Shown: positions 19,741 to 30,455, counted from the stretch's first letter. The stretch is DNA of 43,621 nt from Peronospora farinosa (GCA_947646735.1 CANTFK010000378.1:1-43621); one strand, 5' to 3'. Notes: a model not told the origin generated them from the sequence alone. A program made the numbers and translations.

Positions 19741-21621
19741 TCACGCGGAATCTGACACCCGAAGGGCCTCAAGCAGGTCGACCGGGTCCGACCCCTCTTC
19801 ACGACCAGGGAACCAATAAACCACACGGCGGGTTCGAGGAAGATGACGGAAGAAGGGATACAGGAAGATGTCGAGATCGCAGTGGCCCTTGCTCATCCCA
19901 ATGAAGATAAGGTCGACCACCTCCCGCCAGGCTCGAGTTGCCCGACTCCGACGCGCCTTCCGCGCGTTGTAGTAGGACGCGAGGAAAGAGTTCGCTCGCG
20001 CTTGGTCCTTGGAGATTCACAAGCAATGGGTCGCCTCCCAAAGAGCTTGACTATGCTCTTCGTCAAACTGGATTTAGACCGCTGCCAACTGGGCGAACCA
20101 GCCAACAGGTCGGAAGGACACGGGCTGCATGGGAACACGAGCTTCCACCCAAGGTTCCGCCGCCAGCAATCTCTGGATCATTGAAGGGTTCACCAACGAC
20201 CTCTTCCATTTGGGAGGGCGGTAGAGGTTTCCGTCTGGAGGGCCAAACCAACCCCAAGGTAGATCCAGCTGGTCGACCAAGTCTGTGGAAGACATTGTAA
20301 CAATGCACCACGAATTGACCAGGTCGACCGGCCAAGGTGCCACTTCCGCGGCGGAGAAGGTCATTGACTGCATGTATCCGGGGATCATGGCGTCGCTGGG
20401 AAGCAGGCTGGAGTCGGCCAAAAGGGGCGAAGTGTTGTTCGCGACAGTAGGCGCACTCTTGTTTTTCTCCGCAGACGACTCGGTCTCTGAGTCCGATGTC
20501 CCGAACATCGCCCGTTTCAACGAGAGGCCGGTGGCCGAGGTGGCCCTCGATGGAGGAGTGGACGTCGACGGAAGATGTACAGGGTTCGCACTGGCAGGGC
20601 GCCGACTAGCAGAATGAGGATTGGCCAGAGCCGCCCGGAGGGTCTCGCTGTCGTCGCTGAGGTCGTCGTCCGAAGACTCAAGCACGAAAGGGGAACGACC
20701 ACCAGAGACCGCCGACGGTGGTATCGCAGAGGCGTCGGGCTTCGGAAGCTTGGAGGCTTTGGCGGGTACCCGGGGTGACGGCCGCCGGGACCGTTTACCA
20801 AGAGCTTTCGCCGGCCGCGAAGGGGAACATGCGGCCGGGGGCGAAGCTGCCGAAGGAGTAGCTGGTCCCGGAGGTGGCCCGTCAGAGAAGTCGACATGGT
20901 CGAGCTCTGCGGCGAGAAGCGAGTACCGGCTTCGGATGTGGTCGACCTTCCATCGCAGACGGTCCACCCGTGCAGTCTCGCGCTGGAGAGCTTCGCGAAG
21001 TTGGGCCACCAGCCGGGACTTGTCGCGCAGTGTCTCCTCCAACCGCTCACAACGAGTGGCCAACAAGGCGGCCGAAGGGGGAAGGACACCTAGCCGACCC
21101 TCGCAGTCTTCGATGCGGCGGGAATGGGCGTCCGCGAGAGCTTGCAATTCCCGCAGAGCTGCTCGTACGTTGACGGGTACGGAAGACGGACGGTCAACCA
21201 TGGGGGTCGGCGTGACAGGAGCATCTGCTGTCTCGACAGGAGGCAAAGCGGTGGAAACAGGAGAGCTGTGAACGACAACAGTTTCAGAAGCACCCAACGG
21301 CGAAGACACCGGCCCGGGAAGGTCGGCCAAGGACGCCTCTCCACATGGAGAGGCAACCGAAGGCGCGACGGCGATTGAAGTCGGCTCCTCAGACGGTGGG
21401 TCAGCGGACGGTTGGTCGGCAGATGAGAGGTTAGAACCAGGGGCGATTGAAGGCGCTGTGGCGACCGAGGTCGGCTCTTCAGTCGGTGGATCAGCGGACG
21501 GTGGGTCAGCAGACGGTGGATCAGAACCAGGGGAAGACATGGCTGGACAGACACGAGTTAGAGGTGGATGAGCAACAAAGGGTACAGTAAAGGACCTACG
21601 TGACGAAGGAAGTGAAGACAT
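19741..21621 (-). pseudogene. A: antisense accessory gene, coiled-coil protein (two stops)
   Basis: Opposite-strand gene between pol and the 3' LTR. ATG at 21621, 47 nt from the LTR; one frame of 626 codons to TGA at 19741, broken only by TAA 20074-76 and TGA 20017-19. Order: Ser/Pro/Asp repeats (SADPPSADPPTEEPTSVA, repeated twice, residues ~30-90); a coiled coil at ~145-245 (RAALRELQALADAHSRRIED, RLEETLRDKSRLVAQLREAL); a basic, nuclear-signal-like stretch (GKRSRRPSPRVPAKASKLPK); a Ser/Asp-acidic part; and a C-terminal domain with MIPGYMQSMTFSAAEVAPWP and, after the stops, YYNARKARRSRATRAW and GHCDLDIFLYPFF. The last blocks recur in B's antisense gene. Family unknown. Confidence 0.8.
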
Positions 21622-21653
21622 TTGCGTGCTTAATCCGTTGTACGGTTGAGCAA

Positions 21654-21667
21654 GTGCAGGGGGCGGC
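21654..21667 (+). other. A: polypurine tract
   Basis: GTGCAGGGGGCGGC directly precedes the 3' LTR TG at 21668. It is short and interrupted, but in the expected place. Confidence 0.55.
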
Positions 21668-22723
21668 TGTGGTGAAGTGCTAATTTTGTGATTTGGAGGT
21701 CCCAGACTCCAGTTGGATGCGAAGTATAGGCCGTGGGTCAGGGACAGGGGACCAGAGAGACAGGGGCCTCGAAGGGGGGCGACCGTTGGTGGAGGACAAT
21801 CCGCAGGATCCGCCGAAGAAAATCAGTATCAGGGTACCGGTTAACCGGTACCAAAGGGAGTTGATCATGGCCGCTCATTGATCGACCTGGCCCCTCGTTG
21901 GTAGACCCGGGTCCCTCATTGGTAGACCCGGTCCCTCATTGGTCGACCCGGTCCCTCGTTGGTCGACCCGGTCCCTCATTGGTAGACCTGGGTCCCTCAT
22001 CAGTCGACCTCGGCCCCTCGGGGTTCAGCTACTCCTGACCAGTTAATACAAGGATCAGACCAGTCGACGCAAGGAATCAGAGCTTCAGGCAAGGATAGAG
22101 TAAAGGAGTTAAAAGGATAGGACTATATTAAATACTACTCAATTTGCGATCTACGTTGCACGACTCCGTCACCCAAGAAGAACTTGCTCTAAGTTACTCA
22201 CTGTTCCGGGAAGGGATATATTTTGGCCCCCCGTCGAAGACAGTTGTGTAGCGAAGTTCAAGGGCGAATAGAGCTTCAGGATAAATTTGGCCTGTGAGCT
22301 CGTTCGAGTAGCAACACCCCCCAAGACCCGCTATCGGAAGCGGTCTCCCTCACCTCAAGGTCCGGAAGCAACGTAAAGGTCAGGTGGTTAATACCCCTGA
22401 AACAGAAGGAAAAGGCCAGGGACGACAAGCGCCCCAGAAGAATTTGGCTCTAAGTCCACTCTCGACTAGGTCGATCGAGTGGCCACCTACCGGCCCACCG
22501 AGTGAAGCATATCCACTCGAGGCCTCCCAGGTCTACCTCCCTCAAGGCAGACGTCTACATCCTCACCAAGTCTTCCGAAGAGTGCAACCCGCCAGCCGAC
22601 GGGTACACAAGGTGAGAGAAGGTCCATACGCGGCATCGGGGTACCCCCTCCGACAGTCGGCAGTCCGGCATAGTGAGTGGTTTGGGTTCTCATCATACAA
22701 TTTTGAGAACCCACCCCACCACA
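21668..22723 (+). repeat. A: 3' LTR (1056 bp)
   Basis: Pairs with 10690-11688 and ends CCACCCCACCACA. It is longer because a 20-21-bp unit (CCCGGTCCCTCATTGGTAGA and variants) is present five to six times at about 21887-22010, where the 5' LTR has one or two. It is followed by the ACCA target duplication. Confidence 0.9.
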
Positions 22724-23364
22724 ACCACATGGTGAATACGACCCAGATGATTTGACGTTCCCGATGACTTCAGCGCGAGCGACCGTGGCCGCGGATACGG
22801 CAGGGGGACCCCCTACTGTTATTCCCCACATCAGAGCATCGGCCTCGTCGAATTTGAAGGAATTTAGTGGAAGGGACCACGACGAAGATCGTGCCCGAAG
22901 CTGGAGCACTAAGGTATCGACGGCTTTCCTCCGAGATCAGGCACCAGACAGCGAGAAGTGTGGTCTCTGCTCACAGGTCCAGCTCAAACTTGGTATCGAC
23001 AACTGGGTCCGACGGTACGCGTTGATTTGAAACTGCTTCTGCGAGAGTTCCAAGCCCAATTTTTTGGCTTAGGTGTGTCAGTGGCCCGACAGTATTATCA
23101 CGCAAGAAATAGACCCGATGAGTCACTTTTGGAATATCTGTTACCGGCTGAATGTGACGGGGCTTAGGGACAAACTAGATTTTAAGGGTGGACCCCCAGT
23201 GTAAAGCGTGAACACGTGGACCATTACGTGGAAACCTTGGATGATCGTAAATTAGCGGATCAGCTCATCTTGCTCAGACTTTCTGATGCAGATGACCTGG
23301 AAGAAGTCCTGCTAGCTCATCAGGAGCGAAGACGCGCCAAGGAAGGACAAGGACCTGATCCTAC
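22724..23364 (+). pseudogene. B: Gag capsid region (broken)
   Basis: Continuation of B's gag after element A: EYDPDDL, NLKEFSGRDHDEDRARSWS, LLTGPAQTWYRQLGPTVRVD, VSVARQYYHARNR and MDHYVETLDDRKLADQL follow A's gag closely, with frame changes near 22945, 23030 and 23165. It stops matching at about 23364. The next bases correspond to A's position ~15070, so roughly 1.4 kb (gag linker, zinc knuckles and most of protease) has been deleted. Confidence 0.8.
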
Positions 23365-24990
23365 ACGAGGATACCAAGATGGAGCGTCTGGCTGGCTAAG
23401 GACCGGGTTCCCCGGGCCCAAAGATTCGTGTCACTTGGTTCTAGGAGGTACGCTGAATGGAAAAATCTAGCCTAGCAGACGGCGAAGACGCAGAGATCAC
23501 CTGAGAGAAAGAATACCAAGATCCGATGTTTGAGAAACCTTAGTACACGACTCCACAAAAGATGTTGCTACGAACGGGGACCCAAGTACCAGTGGTTAAT
23601 GCGGTACATGAGTCTATTATGAGGGACCCCGAGTCATTGCCATCAGATCAGGAGTCTAGAGGGGAGACCCTCGATGGAAGTCAACCGGCTAGAGCCAGCA
23701 TGGTCAAGGAAGTCTCATCAAAGGATATGGCCGATATGGAGAGGGTCCACCCAGAGGTGGGTCAACAGGTCCACCTATAGGTGGGTCACCAGGATGTCAA
23801 GGCTGAAGCAGATACTTCCGATGACCAAGTCTGTGGTCACGAGAGTGGAGACTTATGTTATCCCTGAGGTCACCCCATCTATGAACTAAGTTACGTTGGA
23901 AGAAATCCAGATCCCAAACTCTTGTGATACTCTAAAGGAGGAGGTAGGCCGCCTCCGCTAGATTATATGGCGAAAACGACATTTGCTGATGGGAAAAGGT
24001 AACGCATTATCCCCGGCTGCCCGAGTAGCAGTGTGCGACATTGATGTTGGGAACGCACGGCCATCGCCCAACGGGTACGGAAGGTGGCCCCTCAATTTAG
24101 GGAGAAGTTGGCGGACCTGATAAAAGGTCTCTTATCATCCAAGATAATCCAGCATTTTACCTCCCCATGGGCCAGTCCGATTGTAATCATTGCCAAGAAG
24201 AATGGGGTGGATATAAGGCTGTGCATTGACTACCGTATGGTAAATGACTTAATGCGGCTCATGGTGTATCCTATGCCTCTCGTGATGAGTTGCTGAAAGA
24301 TATAGACAAGGCCCTGTGGTACTGCTCATTGGATATGGCTAGCGATTTTTGGGTAGTCAGTATGACTGAACGAGCTCGTTTGATTTCGGCGTTTGTAGCT
24401 CCGCTGGGATTGCTTGAGTGGAGACATATGCCGTTTGATCTGAAGAATGCGCCGCAGATCTATCATAGATTGTTGGATAATGCTTTATATGGGTTCCTCA
24501 CGATTTCCTTACATCCCAACGCTGAGAAACAGATTGACCTGTTCGAAATAGGTCAACCTGAGGTGGACCCCGGGGAGTCCAAATTAGGACGCCAGTCTTA
24601 TATCGATGATATTTTGGTGACCTCTGGATCATGGAATGACCTATGCTTAAAAAATGGAAAGGCTATTGAAGGTTTGTAATAAGTGGAATTTAATGATCAG
24701 CGCGGTCAAAAGTTCATGGGGATGTTAAAAGGGTGATTATTTTGGGCATCGAGTATCCGCGGAGGGGTTAGACGCTCACCTTAAGGATCTCCAGTCATTG
24801 GTGGACCTACCGCTACCCACCACCCTAAAATCCATGCAGTCGTTTCTTGGGAGTCTCAATCACTATAGCCAGTTCCTAGAAGACTACGCGATTTATGCGT
24901 CAACATTATACGATCAAAGGAAAGTGGATTATCACGTATTAAGACGCCGGATGATCGGGACCGGGGACACCCAGAGGAGTGAATAGGAAG
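23365..24990 (+). pseudogene. B: pre-RT segment and reverse transcriptase (broken)
   Basis: After the deletion junction the acidic spacer is degenerate (stops at 23470, 23780, 23889). RT is clear: MAPQFREKLADLIKGLLSSK, TSPWASPIVIIAKKNGVDI, IRLCIDYRMVNDL, then CSLDMASDFWVVSMTERARL, MPFDLKNAPQIYHRLL and the catalytic loop SYIDDILVTSGS (YIDD at 24599-24610), and the thumb MQSFLGSLNHYSQFLEDY. Frame breaks lie near 24290, 24680 and 24780. It carries the same insertion before YIDD as A. Confidence 0.85.
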
Positions 24991-24999
24991 AAGACCGAT

Positions 25000-25555
25000 G
25001 GACTCGGATGCAGGTGGCCTTTGCGATATTGAAGAATAAGATCGCCACCTCCCCAATCCTCCGCCATTGCGACCCTGGCCGAGAACCCGTCCTCATCGTA
25101 TATGCTAGTGAGTGGGCCATCTCGGCATCCCTGGTGCAGGAGTATGAGGGGGTGTATATGCTGGTAACTTTCACGAGTCGGACTTTCAAGCCAAACTAGA
25201 TTAGCTATGGGCGAGTGGACAAGGAAGTGTTGTCACTTTTGCGGATACTAGATCTTTGTTACACGTCAATGGTCACCTGACCGATCAAGGTTTTGACTCA
25301 ACACTCAACACTGGCGTGGTTGGTCCGGTCACCTAGTTTACAAGGCCGCCTTGAGAATTGAGCTGCGCCCCTGTCCCAATGGACGTTAGAAGTGGTCAAG
25401 TGTAAGCGCCGAGAAGACGAAATACTGTGTACATTAGCGGCTAGCATTACGCCCCGTGAAGATATGGGCTCTATTTTAACTTCAATCGTCCCCAAGAAAC
25501 ACCCGCGCCAAGCTATCACAGTGGTTCCCCCTAAAGTCGAACCTGAGGAGGTCTT
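25000..25555 (+). pseudogene. B: first RNase H (degenerate)
   Basis: VAFAILKNKIATSPILRHCD and PVLIVYASEWAISASLVQEY correspond to gypsy RNase H. As in A, the first catalytic Asp is replaced (VYASEW) and the third position reads Gln (VLTQHSTLAWL). Stops at about 25197 and 25360 break the frame. Confidence 0.75.
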
Positions 25556-26150
25556 GTACGTGGTCAGTTTCGATGGGTTTGCACGAGTAAAGCGCGATGG
25601 CGGAGCCTGCAGTGCTATTGTATGGCAACTTCCAGGGTGAAACGTGATTGCGGCAGCGTCAGGATACTTAACGGAGGCAACGGTGAATGGAGCAGAGTAT
25701 GAAGGCATACTGTTATATTTTAGCCTACTGAAGAATTTGGATCGTAGACGTCTGGTGGTGTGCGGCGACTCCAATATGGTCATTCGACAGATGCGTGGGA
25801 AATCGAATGCAAGGCACCAGGTCTCACAGCACGAAGGTAGAAGGCCCTGGACCGGCTCCTTTCCTGGCCTTCATGAGTTTCTACGCATGAAGCGCGAATG
25901 GAACCAGAGTGCGGACCGTTTCGCTAACGCGCCCCTGCATCAACAACAAGGTGTCGATAAAATACCGAAGGAAGATTGGAAGGACCTCAAAGAGATTAAT
26001 CGCCTGCCTGAACTCTTGGTACCCAAGAACCCCAGCTCAGCAATGCGAATTACAGCTGTCACGAGGCCTCGGGTCCGGTCCAAGATGCCGACAGATGTTT
26101 TGCAAGAAGAGGTGGTGCAACGGATACGGATTGAGCGAATTTTCGGCTGA
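25556..26150 (+). pseudogene. B: second RNase H (archaeal/plant-like)
   Basis: VVSFDGFARVKRDGGACSAI, then a TGA at 25638-25640, VNGAEYEGILL, VCGDSNMVIRQM and WNQSADRFANAPL. The Asp, Glu, Asp and Asp set is visible across the pieces. In B the linker from the first to the second RNase H is in one frame, which shows that the break at 17220 in A is a later frameshift. The protein continues into the integrase spacer (INRLPELLVPKN). Confidence 0.8.
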
Positions 26151-27242
26151 CCAAGACGAAGAAATGTGGATACGCGATTTGAAGATTTACTTACGGGGCG
26201 AGTGGAGCATTTTTCCCTCAGAAGTGGCGTTACTGTGTGGCAAGATTGAGGAATTACGCTTTGGATGATGAATGACTTCTATTGTATTGCCCTTGTCAGG
26301 GGACAGCCGACGAGGATCGCGATGGGTTAATTCGGCTAGTGATACCCGAAAGCCTACAACAAGATTTTCTACACCATTATCACACGAGTCTAAAAGGGGG
26401 ACACCAGAGAATCGGCCGTACGTACCAGCGGATACGAAGGCATTTCCATTGGAGAGGGTTGTTTCGAAGCGTACAACGCTTCGTTTGTACTTGTGTCTAC
26501 TGCGAGACCGGAAAAGGTGGCACCTTACGAGGGAAGACCCCAGGAAATATTTAGGCTACCTACCCATTTCAGGTCATTGCGATGGATCATATCCCATCGT
26601 TGCCCAAGTCGTTCAAGGGAAATACGGAGCTGTTGATATGGGTGGACCTGTTTACTGGGTATGTAATTGCTAAGGCCAGCTCGTTGAGGTCGGCACAAAC
26701 CGTATCAGAAGGGTACGAATAATGTGTATTTCGAAGGTTTGGAGCCAGTGAGGCAATCCGACACGACAGGAAACCAAGTTTCATGCCAGATTTCTTTTGC
26801 GCTTTCAGCCGCATGATTGGCCAAAAGCAGCGGGCCACCATGGCCTACCGGCCGCAGGCCAATGGAACTGCCGGAAAGGATGGTACAGACGATATCCCGA
26901 TCTACCAAGATGGTATGTGTCGGAGGCAGACCAGAAGGATTGGGATGCATACGCGGAACGGCTCACATTTGCGTTAAACACGGCACAGGACCGGTTCCGA
27001 AAGGAGACTTTGCGTTCTATCGAGTGCACGGTTAGGACGCACGAAGCACTTTGGAGGCCACTTTACCGCTGGTTAGTAAAAGACGGCGTGACTGTGACCC
27101 CCGCCGGTGGCGATATAGCGTACAGCGACAGTATCGCCGAGAAAGAGATCAAGTCAACTTTTTATTGCGATCAGCAAAGGAAAGTCGAGCCAAAATCCAC
27201 AATTAAGAGGAGGCGGATAGCAAAATTGAGGCAGAATCCCAA
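26151..27242 (+). pseudogene. B: integrase (heavily broken)
   Basis: The zinc-binding domain is intact in one frame at 26282-26554: RLVIPESLQQDFLHHYHTSL, GGHQRIGRTYQRIRRHFHW and CVYCETGKG. The catalytic core is split over several frames: the region around 26580 (Asp), RQSDTTG near 26760 where A has RHDREPG, and NGTAGKDG/LPERMVQTISRS around 26870. At least five frame changes occur, so no integrase activity is possible. Confidence 0.75.
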
Positions 27243-27731
27243 GTGTGGTTGTACCTAGACCGTTTCAAGGAAGGCTATGCCCGAAAATTAGCCCACCTAT
27301 GGCATGGGCCATTCAGAGCACGGGAAATGGTGGGTGACCATGCAGCTCGCCTGGATATCAGTGGAACAGATTATCGCATATCCGTTGGTACACCTTTCGA
27401 AGTTGAAGCTAGTCCGACAATATCCCGACAAACCGAATACGTTTACGAAACGGATCGGGTGGATTTTGACGAAGCCCTGTTACCAGAGGATAGTTGGGCT
27501 ACAGAACTGGAAGACAATGAATATGAAGTGGAGAAAATTCTTGACAGGCGTATGGGAAGGAAAACTCGGTATGATCGTATTCAATGTGAATACCTGGTGC
27601 AGTGGAAAGGATACTCCGATCCGTCGTGGGTATACGAGGTGGACCTCAATTGCGGTGGACTAATTGAGAGCTATGAACGCAGGCATGTCACTCGGAATCG
27701 TTTTGAGGTGATGCAGAATCATGAGGAGTAG
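27243..27731 (+). CDS. B: integrase C-terminus with chromodomain
   Basis: 162-codon open frame. FKEGYARKLAHLWHGPFRAR is the gypsy GPF region; after a short frame disturbance around 27370-27430 the frame gives DRVDFDEALLPEDSWATELE. A complete chromodomain follows: YEVEKILDRRMGRKTRYD, YLVQWKGYSDPSWVYEVDLN and GGLIESYERR. It ends at TAG 27729-27731. The chromodomain is uninterrupted here, unlike in A, E and F. Confidence 0.8.
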   Translation: MWLYLDRFKEGYARKLAHLWHGPFRAREMVGDHAARLDISGTDYRISVGTPFEVEASPTISRQTEYVYETDRVDFDEALLPEDSWATELEDNEYEVEKILDRRMGRKTRYDRIQCEYLVQWKGYSDPSWVYEVDLNCGGLIESYERRHVTRNRFEVMQNHEE

Positions 27732-27987
27732 AGGGGGGAGTTCATCTTGGGAAGGCCAAGATGATGCAAGAAGGAGGTGGTATTTGTAGTATGCACAGAA
27801 ATTGGTCAAGTTATGTATTCGAGAAGTGCAGCAGCACAAGAAGAGTGAAGTATTGCTAACCTGCAGAAGACCACGAGGCCCCACCTAAGATATGGCTTCA
27901 AGGGGGAAGATCGGGAGTTTCTAGAAGATTTTATCATGAAATGAGATTATCAGCTTACGAAGGATACACTCAAGTTAGTAATGACTT

Positions 27988-30010
27988 TCAGGCGCTGTTG
28001 GGCGGAGAAAACTTACCATGGAGACGGGGGACTCCGAAGGCGGGATGTTCGTGGATGTTCTTGTGATAAAAGATGTGCCACGTTTCGGCATCATCCACCA
28101 CCTGCAACGCCTCCAACAGCTTCGTTTGAGAACTCCCCTGGTTGACCCGTGGGCACCCACGAAAGACAGAAAGACAGCCGACGTGTGGGGGTATCCGGCT
28201 TGAAGAAGGGGTCCAGCAGGATGTCCAAGTCACAGTGACCTGCTATTATCTCTTGCAGAACCTTCTTCAGCACTCCCACCCAAGCCTGCGTCGCCTTAGC
28301 CCATGGCTTCTCTCTGGCGTTATAAAGCCTAGAGATGTACGTACTGCTAGCGCGAAAGGCTATGGAAAAAAGGAAGACGGTGCCGGTTCTCCCACCGACT
28401 CTGGCGCGATGCGTCTACGTAGGTATCGTGGAGCTCCATCAGGCCAACAAACCAGCCATTCACGGCGAATGAGAGAGGATATTCAGACACCGTCTTCTGC
28501 TCCCATGGACGCGAATCCATTGACAGATGGAGCTAATATTCCGTTTAGAGACCATTAGTCTCACCCAGGCGGTCACTATATCCTTTGTCCGAAGAGGGGC
28601 CCGGGACCATCCACGAGGCCGGAAGGGTCACGCGGGACCACAGGTCTTTCACGCTTAATTGCGCGATCGCGAGGGGACTCATCATGGAGATTGGTCATGG
28701 GGCCACGTCTTCGGTTTTAAACACACTTGGCTGTGCGTATTCAGGAATGGATAGGCCCCAGGCGTTGGAACCAGCAGAACCCTTGGACGTTAGCACCTCC
28801 TGATCATCAGAGCCGAGACTTTTAGTATCGGACTAGTAATAGCCAAAAATCTGGACGAACAGGTCGGAATGACGCGTACGAGTCTTTTACCCGTTGGAGG
28901 AAGCAGCAGGTGACGCTTGTACTTTGGGATGAGGACTAGACTTTGGTTTCCCAGTGGACCCCGCCGGTTTGGGAGGAGGACCGGAACTTGGTTTCCCAGT
29001 GAACCCCGCCGGTTTGGGAGGAGGACCGAAACTTGGTTTCCCAGTGGACCCGACCGGTTTGGGAGGAGGACCGGAACTTGGTTTCCCAGTGGACCCCGCC
29101 GGCTTTGGAAAAGGCTTGGACTTTGGTTTCCCAGTGGACCCCACCGGTTTGGGAAGAGGCCTGGACTCTGGTTTTTCAGTAGACTCCGCCGATTTGGACT
29201 CCGCCGATTTGGGAAGGGGACAGGGCCGAATGTCGGTTTACGAGACAAGTTGACCACCTCTGGAGCAGGTTTCCCCACAGTGTCCACCGGGCTATAACGA
29301 CGACGAGAGGTACGTGACTGAGCCATCGCAGCTAGTAGAGACGGATCGCTGCTACTGGACTCGTCTTCAGTGGAACTTGGGGCACGGGTAGTCCGGCGCT
29401 TCTTCGATGTGAAAGGGGCCGGAACTTTGGCAGCAGGCGACCGAGACCTTTTAGCCCTTGAAGGTCCTAGGACCGTAGTCTTAGGCGGGGCAGGTCTAGC
29501 CGCGGCTCTCCGGGCTACGGTCAGCTGCTTCTGGGTCTGGTCCCGTTGGCAGGAGACTTGTTTCACGAGAGCTTTATAGCGGGCCAGCTCATTTCGAAGT
29601 TGTGACACTTGAGATACTTTGGCCTGAAGGTCGGCCGTGGCGGTATCTAACCTGACTTCCAACTCTTCAATCTGGAATGTGAAGTTCGTCACAGTGGCCT
29701 CATACTGGCCCCTCCAGTACTGAATAATGGACCGATATGCCTCAGCCTCAAGGCGGTAATCCTTCTGGGCGGCGTGCGCATCCCGGTATTCCGCAATAGT
29801 TATCTGGTCGGTTTCGTGGTCGTGGACGAGGTTCCGAATTCGAGCCCCGATCCGGGGAAGATCAACTTCTTCGAATCGAATGACGTCGTCCACACGGCTC
29901 TGCAAGTCTTGGGCCAGGCGATGCTCAGCCTGATAGGCCTGCTGGAGGGCCCTATGATTGTCCGCGAGGGTCTCCATGACTCGGGCCCGTTCCATCGCCA
30001 GCTGGATCAC
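27988..30010 (-). pseudogene. B: antisense accessory gene, coiled-coil protein (frameshifted)
   Basis: Opposite-strand gene between B's pol end and 3' LTR. The frame is open from 30010; in-frame residues continue upstream to about 30185 across one TGA, so the true start may be nearer the LTR at 30301. A long coiled coil fills residues ~1-165 (LADNHRALQQAYQAEHRLAQ, FQIEELEVRLDTATADLQAK, LRNELARYKALVKQ). A basic Ser-rich part follows (RAKRSRSPAAKVPAPFTSKK). Near 29215 the frame shifts into Pro/Lys repeats (KPSSGPPPKPAGSTG), then IPEYAQPSVFKTEDVAP, and after another shift LYNAREKPWAKATQAW and GHCDLDILLDPFF. These C-terminal blocks match A's antisense gene. Confidence 0.75.
28945..29214 (-). repeat. 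45-bp minisatellite in the B antisense gene (six units)
   Basis: Units start at 28945, 28990, 29035, 29080, 29125 and 29170, exactly 45 bp apart. On the minus strand, in the frame that joins the flanking conserved residues, each encodes a 15-residue unit such as KPSSGPPPKPAGSTG. The length is a multiple of three and there are no stops in that frame. Confidence 0.9.
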
Positions 30011-30300
30011 TCTTCACGCCCGAGTGACACTCGCATAATCGGGGGGCTCCCCAACGAGGTCAACAGTCGGAATAATAAAGGCAGGGTCAGGTCCAGGCAG
30101 TGGAGGGGCAGACCAACGGCCATGTGCTGGGGGCTTGGCAGAGAAGGAATCGGAAGAGGTCACTGGTAAATAAAGGGTTAGTGAGTTGGTGAATACGGAT
30201 GACCATAAATCACATGGACACCTACTAATATGTCGAGAAAGAAGGACAAGGATGCACGGGTTCTTGCCGCAGTTCGGAAGACCAGCGCGTAGGAGACAGC

Positions 30301-30455
30301 TGTGGAGAAGTTCCAGAGAAATGGAGGCTTTTCGTAGTTATTATAATAACTGGCGTGACAGATCTAAATCACTCTCTCGGATGAGTGACAGAGGGTGACC
30401 AGGACACCGAACTGGCCCAGGTCCCGATTACGGAGAAGGTATCAGGTTGCCCTAA
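30301..30455 (+). repeat. B: 3' LTR, first part (before insertion H)
   Basis: TGTGGAGAAGTTCCAGAG follows a purine-rich GTAGGAGACAGC. The next ~140 bp match the start of the 5' LTR (5485-5610: GGAGGC, TTATAATAACTGGCGTG, GAGTGACAGAGG, GACCAGGACACCGAACTGG). It ends in GCCCTAA at 30455, repeated at 42033-42039 where the LTR resumes. Confidence 0.75.

Larger units (their letters stand above)
10690..22723 (+). mobile_element. Ty3/Gypsy element A, complete ~12-kb copy with antisense gene
   Basis: Two ~1-kb LTRs (10690-11688; 21668-22723) with TGTGGTG...CACCACA ends enclose a primer site, a multi-ORF gag, protease, RT, two RNase H domains, integrase, chromodomain, an antisense accessory gene and a purine tract. 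The element is intact in layout. Its reading frames are broken by a few stops and frameshifts: TGA 15981, a frameshift near 17220, frame changes around 18060-18130 and 18900, and TAA 19190. It is inserted in B's gag with ACCA duplications. Confidence 0.85.

Noticed and set aside
20621..21271. Plus-strand 216-codon open frame in element A's 3' region
   Set aside because: It lies opposite the antisense gene, is rich in Arg/Gly as expected of the complement of a Ser/Pro/Ala-rich coding strand, and has no counterpart in B.
21668..30455. A second complete A-family element sharing the middle LTR (LTR-internal-LTR-internal)
   Set aside because: The gag text at 22724 continues that at 10689, and the LTR at 30301 belongs to B's family. 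So the middle LTR is A's 3' LTR and the right-hand internal region is the interrupted element B.
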